NCBI GenBank assembly: GCA_964019165.1
Contig: OZ025269.1
Coordinates: forward strand, 4,106,087-4,170,086
Length of the DNA: 64,000 bases
Source: Mastigias papua
Lineage: Eukaryota > Cnidaria > Scyphozoa > Rhizostomeae > Mastigiidae
Direction of reading: 5' to 3'
Numbering within the stretch: the first letter of the stretch is position 1; each line of letters begins with the position of its first letter. The notes under the pieces are model-generated. The model saw nothing but the letters and a program-made list of their open reading frames with translations, was not told the DNA's origin and searched no databases. Positions 1 through 19,730 of this stretch are shown here, in pieces. The position numbers and the translations under genes were made by a program.

Positions 1-1057
1 GAGGCTAGAAATAGTGTTTTATAATAATAGCAGAAAAAGATAGTATAAACTTTTAAAGATAGTATAAACTTTTAAACATAACTTGATACCTGATTTCTAT
101 CGACAGGACACAATCAAAACATCCAAATAGGAAGAAACTGAACGCAGGTGACAAGTAAAATACATTTCTATATTCGGCTATAACTACCACAAGATAATAC
201 GTAAAAAGAGTGACAAAATACTTGTCATCCACGAAGGGGAAGTACTTGCCGACAGCAAAATTCCATAGGAACGACAAAAATCTCAATATCAAAACTCTTT
301 CCAGTAGTCTCAAATAAACACATAAAAAGACTATGCCACCGCTATACGTGGTACTCACAGTACACTAACGTACGCGAAGTTATCAGAATTTAACGTATAG
401 TTCTTAAAGTGGAATGCAACGATTTCACGGTGGAATGCAACACTCTCACCGAAGAATGTCAAATTATCACAGTAAACGTAGCATTCTTATAGAGGAACCT
501 ACAGTTGTTATAATATAACGCAAAATCCTCGAATGGTAAGCAAAATTCTCAGAGTGGAAGCATTGCTACTCCATATAGGGACTAGAATGAGGTGGTACGG
601 TATTACTAAGCTATGAAGCGCTGTATGTCCACAATAGATTTACAAGCTCAACTATATAATAGTCCTGGAGTGAAGAAATCAGTCAAAACAGTTCTATCGT
701 CAATTGTGGAAAAGTCCATGAGAACGAAGATTTCAACAGTGTTGCTCCACATACTGGAACTACCCATAACATAACTCCTTCTTAACTTTAGTAGGCCATA
801 GGCACCAAATATAACTGAATCAAAACAATTAGAAATGTAGAAATTCATTACTGGAGGGAAAATAAATGCTGTTCATACTTTGTGAGGAAACAGTGCTACT
901 AGAATATTAAGTGGCCCAAATGAGGAAAGATGACCATAAATGATGTATTTATTGGTTGTAACAGGCAAACATTGTGATGAAAAATGACTTTCCAGAGACA
1001 TAGGCTTCTAAAGGATTAAAATATGAATTATGTAAAAAGGTCAAAATTATGACTTAC

Positions 1058-6792
<5,735 letters not shown>

Positions 6793-6949
6793 CTTAGCTT
6801 TTGCACGAGTACGGTATTTTTGAGAGACGGGTAGACAACCCACCACAACAACAACATTAAGGAGATTGATCACAAGCACAAATCACCAGCATTTGATCAC
6901 TCTTCTGTTTCTAGAAGGTGGGAGCCTTAGGCGTGAGTTGCAGCTAGAG
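6793..6949. promoter_or_regulatory. Shared intergenic region between TIMM50 (-) and HAO1 (+)
   Basis: Only 157 bp separate the two divergent start codons, so the region must hold both 5' UTRs or both cores of a bidirectional promoter. No TATA box is evident. This is inferred from spacing; no transcription start is visible. Confidence 0.5.
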
Positions 6950-9900
6950 ATGGCAGGGGTACCAATTTGTATCAACGACTTTGAGGAATATGCAAAGAAA
7001 AATTTAACTAGGAATGCTTATATTTACTATGCATCAGGTGCAGATGACCAGCAAACGTTGGATGAAAATCAAGTTGCCTTCAAGAGGTAAATCAGATGAT
7101 AATTGAACCTGAAAGATTATGAAATGTACCGATACTATGGAATATATTTCATCTTGAAATAATACCAAATATAGGCAGTAATGATGGAATGGTCCACTCT
7201 TTTCATGGCCCTAACTCATCACTTAATTGAGCTGTGGGGTAGTGGGGGTGCCATGCGAATGTGTATCGACTACAGGAGCTATCAAAAGGTAAATAATTTT
7301 TAAGGGAAGCCCTTTAAATTTCGTAGAGAGATACACTATTGTATTAGCAGCACCTCTATATCTTTTATTGGCCCCTCCTCGTTTTTTATTGTGCATTGTT
7401 GAGTTTTGTTAGGTGGCAGTTTTTAAGAGAAATGTTGACAGTAGGCAACCCACTTTCAAAGAGAATCAAATAGATCGTGTTAAGTGTTTATTCTTTTTTA
7501 ATTTTTGAATATTTTAATATCATATTTGTCATTGTCATTGTCATTTTACATCATATTAGTTGTTCTCAGTGGAATTTATTGCAATTTGAATTATAATACT
7601 CTGTGTTTTCATTCAGGCACTGCATAGAGTACTGGCTTTTACTGCATTTATCATTCAATTTAGCTTATCTGTCATTTGTATATAGATTACGAATCAGACC
7701 AAAGATTTTAAGAGGCCTTAGCACCATTGATATGACTACAACTGTATTGGGAGAGAAGATCAATTTTCCAATCTGTTTAGCACCTACAGCAATGCAGAGG
7801 ATGGCAGATCCTGAAGGTGAACTGGCTACTGCAAGAGGTATCCTGGCTTGCATTATCATTGAAACAGAGAAATCCAATTTTCAATTTTGGTCTTTGCTTT
7901 ATTGTTTTATTTGCCATTGTAACTGGCAATATGTAATCCAAAGGCACAGACACACCCATGTACCATTGAACCAGTTTGTACTATTATCTACTATTTAGCA
8001 TTTGAGTTCTAAATTGATTTAGCCAGTCTGAGCCTAGAATAGTTCTTGAATGTTTCCAAGTCTTTTAAGGAACTTTATTTCATATTTATATTATGTTTGT
8101 TTCTTATGGACTAGAGTTTACTTGTGTTTATTACATCGACCTACTTTTTAGCTGCAGCTGAATTTGGTACATGTATGACACTCAGCTCCTGGAGCACCTG
8201 TTCACTTGAAGATGTCAATAATGCTGCACCCAAAGGACTAAGATGGTTCCAGCTATATATATACAAGGATAGAAACATAGTTCTTGACCTTGTCAAACGT
8301 GCAGAAAAAGCTGGTTACAAGGCTTTAGCAGTTACTGTAGATACTCCAATACTTGGTCAGAGACGAGATGATGTCAGGTATAAGTTCTCTCTTCCATCAG
8401 AATATTCCTTGGCCAATTACAAAAAAGATGATTCACATAGTGAAGGTGTTAAAAGTGAGAATGATTCAGGACTTGCAGCATATGTCAAGAATCTTATAGA
8501 TCCTTCACTGAGCTGGAAGCACATTGAATGGTTAAAAACTATTACTTCATTGAAGATCCTTGTGAAAGGGGTTCTTACCAAAGAAGCAGCTATTGAAGCA
8601 GTTGAGCATGGTGTTGATGGTATAATTGTTTCAAATCATGGTGCTAGACAGCTTGATGGTGTGACATCCACTGTGAGTTTTGCATACTCTTTGCTCACTT
8701 TGTTACAAAGTATTAGTCACATAGTCTACCAATCCAATGAAGCATGTAATGCAACATTTTTAGTGTCCTTGTTGCAATTTCAGGAGGTCACTGCATACTT
8801 GTCTGGTAAAAATTCTAGTTGTTGATAAGTGACAAACCTCACTATTTCCTGTGTTATATCCCTGTATTCTACTCCTGATAAACACAGAGCAATACACTTC
8901 AAAAATACCCAATAATGGCATTGCATTTGATATTCTAGTGAAGTCAGAGAATAGTAGATACATTGAAATTTATGTTTTGGTATCAAAGTGCTTTATTTAC
9001 CTATCTTGTGAAGATCTGTTTTTCATAGCCCTATTAGTCACTTGATAGTGCTGGTGCCTCAGCAATCCTTTTAAGACCTTAAACAGTGAATACTGAGAAA
9101 CCTAAGTTGGACATGAGTGCTGTAATTATAGGCTAGAAGGGCTTAACAGTAATTTCAATGAATGTTAGCAAATTTATTTTTTGCTGTTGAGCTGTCAATG
9201 TCTTTGTTCATGATCCTCCATATGAATATATAGTGTTTAGAGCTTTTGTGATTCTGTCCTATTTTTGTATTCAAAACAGATTGAAGCATTGCCTGAGGTT
9301 ATCAATGCAGTAAATGGAAAAGTGGAGGTCTTTTTGGATGGAGGGGTGAGACTTGGCACAGATGCATTTAAAGCTTTGGCACTTGGTGCAAAAGCAGTCT
9401 TTGTTGGAAGGCCAGTCTTATGGGGACTAGCATATAATGTAAGTCAGCTGCTGTAGTTTACAATCTCATATATATAAGATACAATCTAATGTCATGCTAA
9501 AGTTTGGACAGTAGTTGTTACTATCTCTTACTATGTGTGGGATACATCCCAGTTGTTAGCACAAATGACACATATTTCAGTGAAAAACTAAAACTATCTC
9601 AGGAATACTGGAGAAACTAACTATGTTGAGGGGATTGGTTAGTTTGATGGTCTTCAATGCTTCTAATCACATTGAAGTCATTATTGGGAGGGGAATACAG
9701 GGTGCAGCCCCCAAAAGCAGGAGGAAATAAGACTGTTGCCAGATAGTTGTCTATTGAGTCAGTGGAATACCTTAAGTAAAATCAATGTGTAAACCATATA
9801 GGTTATGGCATAAACTGTATAAATCTGAGCTTTGAGGTGCTGAGCATGAAAACTGGATTCCTGTGTATGCCAACTCATCACATTTTAATAGATTGGTTTC

Positions 9901-11070
9901 AGTTTAATGCATTTACTTTTCTCCATAATCCCTTGCTGTAGTTATGTTGCCCTAAGGTCTATATTGAATATATTCTCTTTCAAGGGTGAAGCAGGAGTTA
10001 AACATGTACTTGACATCTTCAGGAGTGAGTTTGAAAGATGTATGACATTATCAGGTAATAGTTAGAGCATTTACATTGTATTAAAAGACTGCATGATTAG
10101 AGCCTAGAAGTACTGTTGCAACAATTCAATCAGCACTGTCACATCTATTGCTTTTATGGTCATGTAGAAAGACATAAAAGTTATTAAGTTCCACGAGCAT
10201 TTAATGGGCATTGCATTTCTCAAATCTTTTCATGGGCTACCTCAATTATTATCTAGATTTTGTATGAGGCCTTTGAAAAATCACTTACTGCCGCTTTGGA
10301 TATCTTTCATTACATAAGCACTTCTAAGGTAGTCATGATTGAAATAAACTACATTCACCATCTGCTGCTATCTGTACCATTGCAGTAAGGGATCTAGTAA
10401 GACATGTTTGAAACACCTGAAGCTTTACCTTCTTGCACCATTTCCAAGTTTCTCATCCTAGCCCACTGTCTGCATCCCAGAACTCTTAAGTCATTCCAGG
10501 AACTTGTAAACAATGGAACATTGTACATTCCTCTTCCTTCTAAGGGACCTACTATTTATCATTTTTCAGATCTAAAACAAACATACTTGACCTTCTTCTT
10601 TACCTAGCTTTTCTCTTTCTTTATTTGTTGGTGGCTTTTCTACTGGCCCAAGGACCTTACACAAACATTACTTACTAAAAGCTAAAAAAACTTCTATGTA
10701 TTTGCCTCCATTAATTTATTTTATCATACCTATTTTCTATTTTTTGTGAATATCCTTTCTTACAAATAGGACACTCTTGTGTGCATATTGCCAGGTACTA
10801 AGTCATCCCTTTAGCTGTTTCCTCTTTTATTTGAAATCATTGCCATATCATTGGTTGCGTAGAAAGAATTATGTCAGTAGCATAACCATATTTTTAAATA
10901 ACATGCTTGCCCTAACACCTCTTCTGTCATCTGAAGATAAAGTGCTCTTTATGTTATTAATTATGTAATCTGGTTAATATCTTAAATATCACCTTTTCAC
11001 AGGTTGCCGAAGTGTTAAGGACATTGACAGGTCAATGGTTGCACATGAAAGTCAATATTCCAAACTATAG
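6950..11070 (+). CDS. HAO1: (S)-2-hydroxyacid (glycolate) oxidase, HAO1 type, complete
   Basis: FMN-dependent peroxisomal oxidase converting glycolate to glyoxylate with release of H2O2. Exons: 6950-7086, 7686-7837, 8152-8672, 9280-9438, 9985-10054, 11003-11070. Phases join perfectly to 368 codons plus stop, against 370 aa in human HAO1. Active-site residues sit at the human numbers Tyr26, Trp110 ([11 protein letters not shown]), Tyr132 (QLYIYKDR), Asp160 and Arg167; Lys235, His259 and Arg262 ([10 protein letters not shown]) follow one position earlier. The FMN-phosphate segment is DGGVRLGTD...[11 protein letters not shown]. The C-terminus is HESQYSKL, a textbook PTS1, which supports the last exon. 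Trp110 and the surrounding motif favour HAO1 over HAO2. It diverges from TIMM50; part of its 3' half is duplicated at 19.7-21.7 kb. Confidence 0.97.
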
Positions 11071-12292
<1,222 letters not shown>

Positions 12293-13269
12293 CACATGAC
12301 TGTGTTCATTGCTCATTTGTTCGAGCCTGGTGCAACCATGCATACGTTGTTCATTTGTTTGAGCCTGGTTAAAGTATAGGCAGCAATCAATGCTGAAGTG
12401 GACATGCTGTCTATAAACTGAAATATATACGAAATTAAAAAAATGCTTCTGTCTATATAAATGTCTTCTTCACTTGCAGTACCTGTTGCCTGTTACTTGC
12501 ACGTCAATTTTTGCCATTTACACTGCTAGAAACTATTGTGATGATGATATTAATAGTTAAATGTTATTGCAAATGCTTCTTACATTCATCTACCTCATTA
12601 CTCTTGCAAGTTCTTGTTCCGCATGTGATGCATATTCTTGTCTTATCAATCACTCATTCCCAGTACTATATGGCTTTGTCGATTTTAGTGGAGTACCATT
12701 TCACTTGCTCAAAATACTGAAATTGTAAAACCAGGGGCCACACAAGAGGGGGGGGCCAGGGGGCTATGGCCCCCCACTTTTTTCAGATATAAATTTTTCA
12801 GTTGGAAAGATACATGATGCTTAGTAGCTTTGTATCAGTGACATTTCACCTGTAGTAATGATTTTAGTTAAGAATTAGGAGCATAGACGAAAGACATTTA
12901 CTCCAGAGTTGGTGCATTGGCTTTATCTAAGCCAAATTCCAGAAATTTGACTTTTTCTGAACTTGTTTGGTCAAGAAAATTTAGGTTGGTTTAGACGATT
13001 TATTAGGCTTTCTGGCTTTTATGACTCTTTTCATTTCTATAAAAGATTAGCTTCGATATTAAAAAGTTATCATTAGCAGTAGGTTGATTATAATACGCCT
13101 GTGACCATTGATTTTCGTTGGCTTACATTCCCTGACCTTCTGTGTGGTGACAAGAGAAAACGTTACGTGTTTTTGTTGACTTTCGATATCATTCTTTCCT
13201 GTATATTTTAACCAGTCTTCAAGCCATTTCTACAACCGAAAGATTACTAATTCCAAATATCGTTTCCAT

Positions 13270-13460
13270 TGTGAAAGTTGTATTGGTCAGTGGTGCTACG
13301 ACTGCGACACCTGAGAGATCTTTTTCTATGGCTAGAAGATTAAAACATGACTACGGTCAACAATGAAACAGCGGAGATTCAACTCACTTTCTATTTTGAA
13401 TTCAAGCAAACCTCTTGTAGATAAGCTACCACTGGTTAAAGTTGCTAATGAACTTGTTGA
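13270..13460 (+). pseudogene. hAT transposase C-terminal (dimerisation) remnant
   Basis: The plus strand reads SGATTATPERSFSMARRLKH, matching the hAT signature S.AT.ERSFS..RRIK, then meets a stop in the next line of sequence and continues in broken frames. It is dead. It assigns the surrounding CAGGGGC-ended element to the hAT superfamily. Confidence 0.65.
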
Positions 13461-13580
13461 AAAGCGTCCAAATCGCAGAAACGAATTTTGTTTGTTTACA
13501 GAGAGCCATTTAAAGACCCAATAGCTTCAACAACTGGACAGAGACCTTAAAATTTAGACTTCTATACTTTTTGTCTAAAG

Positions 13581-13934
13581 CAGTGTTTCCCAACCACCGT
13601 GCCGCGGCACACTAGTGTACTGTAAGATATCATCAGGTGTTCTGTGAAAAACTGCCAACTCTCGCTTCATTTGTCAAAAAATTACCGATTCCACGCAGAT
13701 AATGAATCGTCTTATGTTTACCGTATTGAACTGGCTGCAGTTGGTAATCAGTGATGCTTTGAGAGACAGCGGCAGTGATAAACGATTGATATATACTGTA
13801 TATTAGGAAATAAGGAATCAACCAGGGGCTGTACTTCACTAGCTGTGTATTTTCACATAGTAATTTAGTGGTATCCCGAGTGATTTTTTTATGTAGAACA
13901 AGTGCCGTATCATAAAAATGGTTGCGAAACACTG
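13581..13934. mobile_element. Nested hAT MITE with perfect 8-bp target duplication
   Basis: A 354-bp element starting CAGTGTTTCCCAACC and ending GGTTGCGAAACACTG (terminal inverted repeat, 14 of 15 bases). It is flanked on both sides by GTCTAAAG (13573-13580 and 13935-13942), a perfect 8-bp duplication fitting the hAT pattern nTnnnnAn. It inserted into the larger hAT element. The minus-strand frame across it has no transposase motif. Confidence 0.9.
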
Positions 13935-13975
13935 GTCTAAAGCACAATGATAATCGGTAATATAACAATACATAA

Positions 13976-14078
<103 letters not shown>

Positions 14079-14427
14079 GAGAATTGCAAAAATATATTAC
14101 GAGATATATTTATAAGCTTGGCCCCCCCCCCTCACTTTTGAAATCAATGCGCGGCCCCTGAAAACTAAAGATTAGAAATAGTCTATAAACTTATAGCTCA
14201 ATTTATGGATATGTAAATAAATTGAACTAGCAACTTAGAACGTAATTTCTCTTGAATCACGTAAACATGAAAATGAACGTAACGGAAAACACAGAACCAC
14301 AAGTATGCAATGTACCCAGAGACGGCTCCAAAGTGCTGACGGTGAGCGAAGCGAGAACGCCTTAACCGTACCACGCCTTTCAGATTGGCTTGAAATGCGC
14401 CTAAATTCTCTTAGGTGTAAGTCCTTT

Positions 14428-15081
14428 TAACTCTGGGTACTGGAGCAGGTTAGAATTATGAAGGGTATGAAAACTTCACTTGGGGGCATGAAATTCTGTG
14501 GAGAATTTTTGATTGCTGTGAAATTCGCTAAAGAAAATTTCTGGAGAAAATAAGCTCAATGATATACAGAAGTCTGTTGATGAGCATATTTATATGTATC
14601 TAGTCGTCATCGCTTCTTCTATAGCAAAATATACTAAAATGTTCTTGGTTTGAAGTTTTCTGTTTTCTGCTGCTTCTTTGCAGTACTCTTGTTAGTTCAT
14701 TGCAGCTGTTTGCTCAAATGTGGTTTCAAGCTTAAACCAACTTTTTCATGAATTCCTTTCTATGCCTTTTCTAAAGAAATCTCTGTAGGAATAATATTGC
14801 TTCATGTACAAAGGCTTTTCTTTTAATATTTCCAACCAAGTGATTTTGCAGACCACATTTTCTATAGCTTGATCTTTTCAAGTAGATTAAGCAATGGAAA
14901 AATCTACCTTTAATTGCTTACAGAAAGCTGGCATCAAAGCTCAGCCCTGTAAATAGCAACTGGCGTATGAAACTTTATACGTATTCCTCAATGGAGTATT
15001 AAAATTTTTATACAATAATGGAAGGGGTATAAACCTTTTGGCCATTTGGTAAATTCTAACCCGCCCCGGTACCCAGAGTTA
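14428..15081. mobile_element. Non-autonomous DNA element with TAACTCTGGGTAC ends
   Basis: The left end TAACTCTGGGTACTGGAGCA followed by GGTTAGAAT is complemented at the right end (rc TAACTCTGGGTACCGGGGCG then GGTTAGAAT). The 654-bp interior has no transposase. The target duplication is unclear. Family not recognised. Confidence 0.55.
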
Positions 15082-15458
15082 TAACTGACTGGCCCCCAAA
15101 TGTATAAAAAACATGCAAATAGACTGACCAAAGGCCTACATAAATTAAGCATATGAAATTTTATACTAAAGACATCTGGAAGTGCAAGTTATGAGAGTCC
15201 CGACAGTGCATATAAATCTTTAAAAATTGAGTTCCGATTGGAGGGGTCTCAATGGATTTGCAGGGGCCCCATCTTTGACTGTAGCATCCACAAACACTCT
15301 AACTGTAAGACGATATTTGTTATTGACAGAGGATCCTTAGAAGATCAACAGTGGCACGCTATAGACCTGATTTGCAGATATTACTTGGTATCCTGAATGT
15401 CAGCAGTGCTTTGCTTGGGGTTGGCATAAATTCAGGGTACTCATAGAAAGTCAGGAAC

Positions 15459-15869
15459 TTGATGAATTACCATGGTGTTGGCTATGTATTTCCATACTCC
15501 CTATTGTGCTGCATATGCTTGTTGTATGTCAGTATTTTTGTGAGCATATCAGACAATAGTTCAAATGGGAGTACAGCAGCCTCTGAAGTGAGGTTGCACG
15601 ATGATGTTCCATATTGTGAATTCGTAAGTGCAATCTTGAATGAAACAATGCCGGACGCCGCACTGCACATATTCTTCTCATCATCTTTATTACTCGCCGT
15701 ATTCATAAATATGAAACCATTCGTTGACTTTAGAACACCGTTAAACCCAGGAAATAACTGGGAAAGCCCAACCCTTTCCCAAGTAGTGGTCAATAATATC
15801 AAGGAATTTCCCCAGTTGTTTGAGCCCACTCAAAAACCTTTCTATGGAGTGAGTGATGGTACTCTTTAG
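15459..15869 (+). CDS. Uncharacterised open frame, 136 codons
   Basis: An uninterrupted frame with a hydrophobic start (YSLLCCICLLYVSIFVSI) and a second hydrophobic stretch near residues 68-83. The opposite strand is also open for 115 codons over the same bases, which weakens both. No family was recognised, and no splice partner is evident. It may be a repeat fragment. Listed only because it is one of the longest open frames in the gene-poor 14-20 kb region. Confidence 0.2.
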   Translation: MMNYHGVGYVFPYSLLCCICLLYVSIFVSISDNSSNGSTAASEVRLHDDVPYCEFVSAILNETMPDAALHIFFSSSLLLAVFINMKPFVDFRTPLNPGNNWESPTLSQVVVNNIKEFPQLFEPTQKPFYGVSDGTL

Positions 15870-18800
15870 GGCTGTTCTGGCATCATTTAAAAAGACAGTG
15901 TGATTTTTCACTGCGAACGTGGAATGAGTGCTGCCTGCTCTCTACCAATACGTTCTTAGGGCGTAGTCACACAATTTTCCTCCTTCCTTGCGGTACTTTT
16001 GAGAAATTTCCCCACTGGTCGAAATTCCTTTAAAAATTTCTATGGTTTAACAAGTTTTTTGCAGCGTTTTATATCTTCAGGATAAAAGACTTTTCTATCA
16101 CCCCTAAATAATATATCAATGTATGTAACATTCACTTTGTATAAATATTTAACTTCTTATAGCGAAAGAATCGACCATACCAGACATACAAAACCAAGAT
16201 GTGTGCTGCAATTTTGAGAATATGCTATCTTTAAACAAGGGGGAAATGTTTTGAGCCACTCATCTCATTTGTTCACATCTTCATTCGCCAACCAAAACGC
16301 ATAAAAGCTGAATAGAAAGAAAAGAACTGCTGAGTGGTCCCCCCAAGCACATTGCATGCCTACTGATTTGAAATTTGTAGACATATTCCTAAAATATTTC
16401 TCCTTTCAAGTTTTATTTTATCTTACCTTCTATATGTTGCAAGCCGAGTTGTATCCTAGACTGCCATTTGTACGTAGTGTAGCGAATACTGTAGAATTTC
16501 CCTCGACCGATCAATCATTTTAGCTTCCTCACATGCTTTCTACAATCTTCCTGCAAATTTGAAGATAAACTTTCCAATATTAACTAATAATGCTAAATTA
16601 TTTTATAACAAGCCAAATATTTTCATTTATCAAACCTGTCACGGCATATTTTCATCTCATTAACTTTCTGCTGTCACGCAATGCGTCATTTAATTTGTTT
16701 TGGCGGGTAAATCAAGTTATGTATAAAAGACGATCTTGATGTATAGCCGTCTAGACTTAACGACATTGATCTAACAGTCATGAATAAAAGTGTGCTAAAT
16801 CGACCAAAATAATCAAATTTCATGTCAATAATAGGTGTGACTCAAGAAGTTATGTTTTACTAGCTCGCACCGCCACTATGACAGTCTAAGATGTAACTCG
16901 ACAAGCAACATATAGTAGTTAAGGCAAAATAAAGCTTGCATGGAGAAACATTTTAGGAACAAGTCTGCAAAACTTGAAATCAGTATACATGAAATGTGCT
17001 TGGGGAGGGTCCACTTAGCAGTTCTTCCAAAGGCGAGCATTTGCCGAAGATAATGGGGAAATTACTTTAACTAGAGGACCTCATATCTCCTGTTTGCAGT
17101 AATATTTTGAAAAAGGAGGCGGTAAAGTTTTATAGAAATCTTTCTGCTACATGGAAATGTAAAAATTTGCCTGGAAAAGTGAAATATCGCGTACAACGCC
17201 AGCTTTTTGTATGAAGTGACGCCTATGACGCCATCTTTGTTCCTGAAACTGATCAAAAATTATTTTCTCATCACTATCTATTGTCTTTTACGCATTTTGA
17301 TTGGCACAAATGAGCTGATTTGCTACAAACATTCTCCCTCGTTGTTTTTTATGGACGATTAGCATCCGTATTCCCTCCTGTCGTGAATGCTGCAGTTGAT
17401 TGGTCCGAGAACAATAAAGTCTGCGTTCTAGACATAATATTTCTATCATCTAATCATAACATCGGCGTGATTCGATACAATAGGCTACTCCGAGCCCACG
17501 TGACCTGTAGAAAGCACTACTATACAGATGCAGCCTTGGGTAATCTACTGACTGCATTTGGCAGAAAAAGTGCGAGATATAGCATATTATGCCTCCGTTT
17601 ATTAGGTACCTTAAGAGTTAATGGAGAAGTAGGGAAAAAAGGTTAAAGAACGTGGCGGAATAAACTATCGTGGTACTGGGAATACATAATGAGAACGAGT
17701 TGCATAGGTGGAAGACCAGATTTGACCTTGAAGATAATATGTAGAATAACATATATATTATAGATATGGCATACCCTAGCGAAAACAACAGAATACTTAA
17801 GCGACTGGAGAAAATTCAAAAATACCAGCAGATATGTTTTGAATTAAGAGAAAGGAGGGGTCATGAACAGTTCAATTCATACGAGCAGTTATAGGATACA
17901 TAGGCGGAGGAGTTGGATAGTTGAAGATTTTTGTCAGTCACTACAATCGTATGTGAGATGCCATAGACCATATTATGGGAGAGTGAAACCATCATTAGAA
18001 GTGTTTTCCGGACTGATTCTATGATTGTTTGGTAGATACGCTACCAAATTTTGTTGGCTTTTGCTTCCTCTCAAATTCTCTCCGCTTTGCATGTTTTGGT
18101 GAATAGTCTTTGGGTAACCCCATGGATCAAAAATTGTTGGATTCAAACTTTGCGAAAGGGGGAGATAGTATTGCGAAAGTGTTTGTGAAGTAGCTAACAT
18201 CGATTTTCGGCAAGTAAAACAAGATTAACTTTGGAAATTGAGCCCTGTGATTTTCGTAAATACCTTAGCCTTTTCGACCTTCTTGTAAACTGTTTTCTTA
18301 TAAAAAATGTGTATGCACATGCATATGGCAAACAGGATGTTGCGCATTGTTGCATATAGATACTATGTTATCTAGATTTAAAGTCTTAGAACAAAATATT
18401 ATTACTATTATCATTACACCTTTAGGGAGTGTCAGTTACACAGCTTTTATTATAAGAATATAGTCTGTACGAGAAATAATGCTCAAAATCGCTAAAATTT
18501 TAGAATAATTTAAGCATATTCTTAGGCTCAAAACCAAAGAAATTTCAGAGTATCGAGGCTCAGTGAAAACTAGGTCTTCTTATAAAAGTTTCTAGTACAT
18601 ACGTGGATGAGCTTGTTATTAACAAAAACTAACTATTTATTTGTAGGAAACTAGCTTGTCAATGCAACTCGAAAACATGACCTTAAATTGGGTTTGTGTC
18701 CTCACCTGGTATCCACTCTGCAAAGTAAAAGTCTTCCCGTGCTTCTCGAACATTTGTGTTGTGTGTACGACACTCGCATGATAAAAGTTGCTCTACAGTC

Positions 18801-19724
18801 TCGATGCAGAACTCCAGACTCTGCTTTGTTTTGCTTCAATAAGTTGCTCAGTTTGGGCACCTGCCTAAGGTGTGGACATAGTTCAAATTTACAACATCAT
18901 TTGATGCACCAGCCAACGGTTCTCCTACTATTCTCTCAACCTCCTTTTTACTTTCTAAATCTTGCAAAGCGCTCATTTTGAAGCTCTCAGAGTTTGTAAA
19001 ACGTAGCCATACCGCAGGGTGCAGAGAAACATCAACGGCAGCCGACACGTGTTTAGGCCTAATGGTGCGAAAGCTTTGAGTCAAATCCGATAAGAATGTT
19101 GTCGAACCATGAGAGATAACCGGAGATTCAGATTTACTACATTACACCAAATCCTGAACTGTGCTCAAAAACGTCGGTCACCATTTTGTGTTTGAGAGTG
19201 GCAGACATAATAATCATATTTGTACACGCGCAAAACATGGAACAGGAATGGACAGAACAAACAGAACAGGGCAACTCATGTGCAACTGAAATAAACTATT
19301 GACGCATACCGTAACAGGAATTTGCAACTATTTATAAGACTATAGTCACCAAGAATATTAAGGTTCGAAATCGCTGAAATTTAAGAATGAATTGAGAATA
19401 GAGCAAATCGCAAACTTCATCAATAGGCCTGCTTGGCTTGTTGTTTATGACTTTTCTACAAACAAAACAATATTTGGTGATTATGTTTGTACTGAAATTC
19501 CACATTTATTGCTTCGTTCTTGTTTTGTTGTCAATAACGAAGTAACATACCAATAAAGTTTTGAGTTTTCTTTGATTTTATAGCGAGAGTACACTTTTTG
19601 TCGCTCAAGAGTATGGGCCTATAGATGTATTCAGAGAGTTATCTTTCATATTCTTTGAGAGCATGATCTTTCATATTCAGACCATTGTAAGGATTTCCTA
19701 TAATACTGAACTAATTCATATTCA
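15870..19724. other. Gene-poor intergenic stretch
   Basis: No recognisable gene or RNA. Short open frames at 17320-17646 (+, 108 codons) and 18848-19084 (-, 78 codons) have no family match. The second contains MSALQDLESKKEVERIVGE, a plausible hydrophilic helix, followed by a GTAAAT that could be a splice donor, so a small first exon cannot be excluded. The rest is AT-rich. Confidence 0.5.
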
Positions 19725-19730
19725 AACCAG

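Noticed and set aside
1..1057. Search for the next TIMM50 exon (the segment after HENGF)
   Set aside because: No minus-strand segment resembled the YRLFRD or later HAD motifs with usable splice sites; the rest is taken to lie left of the window.
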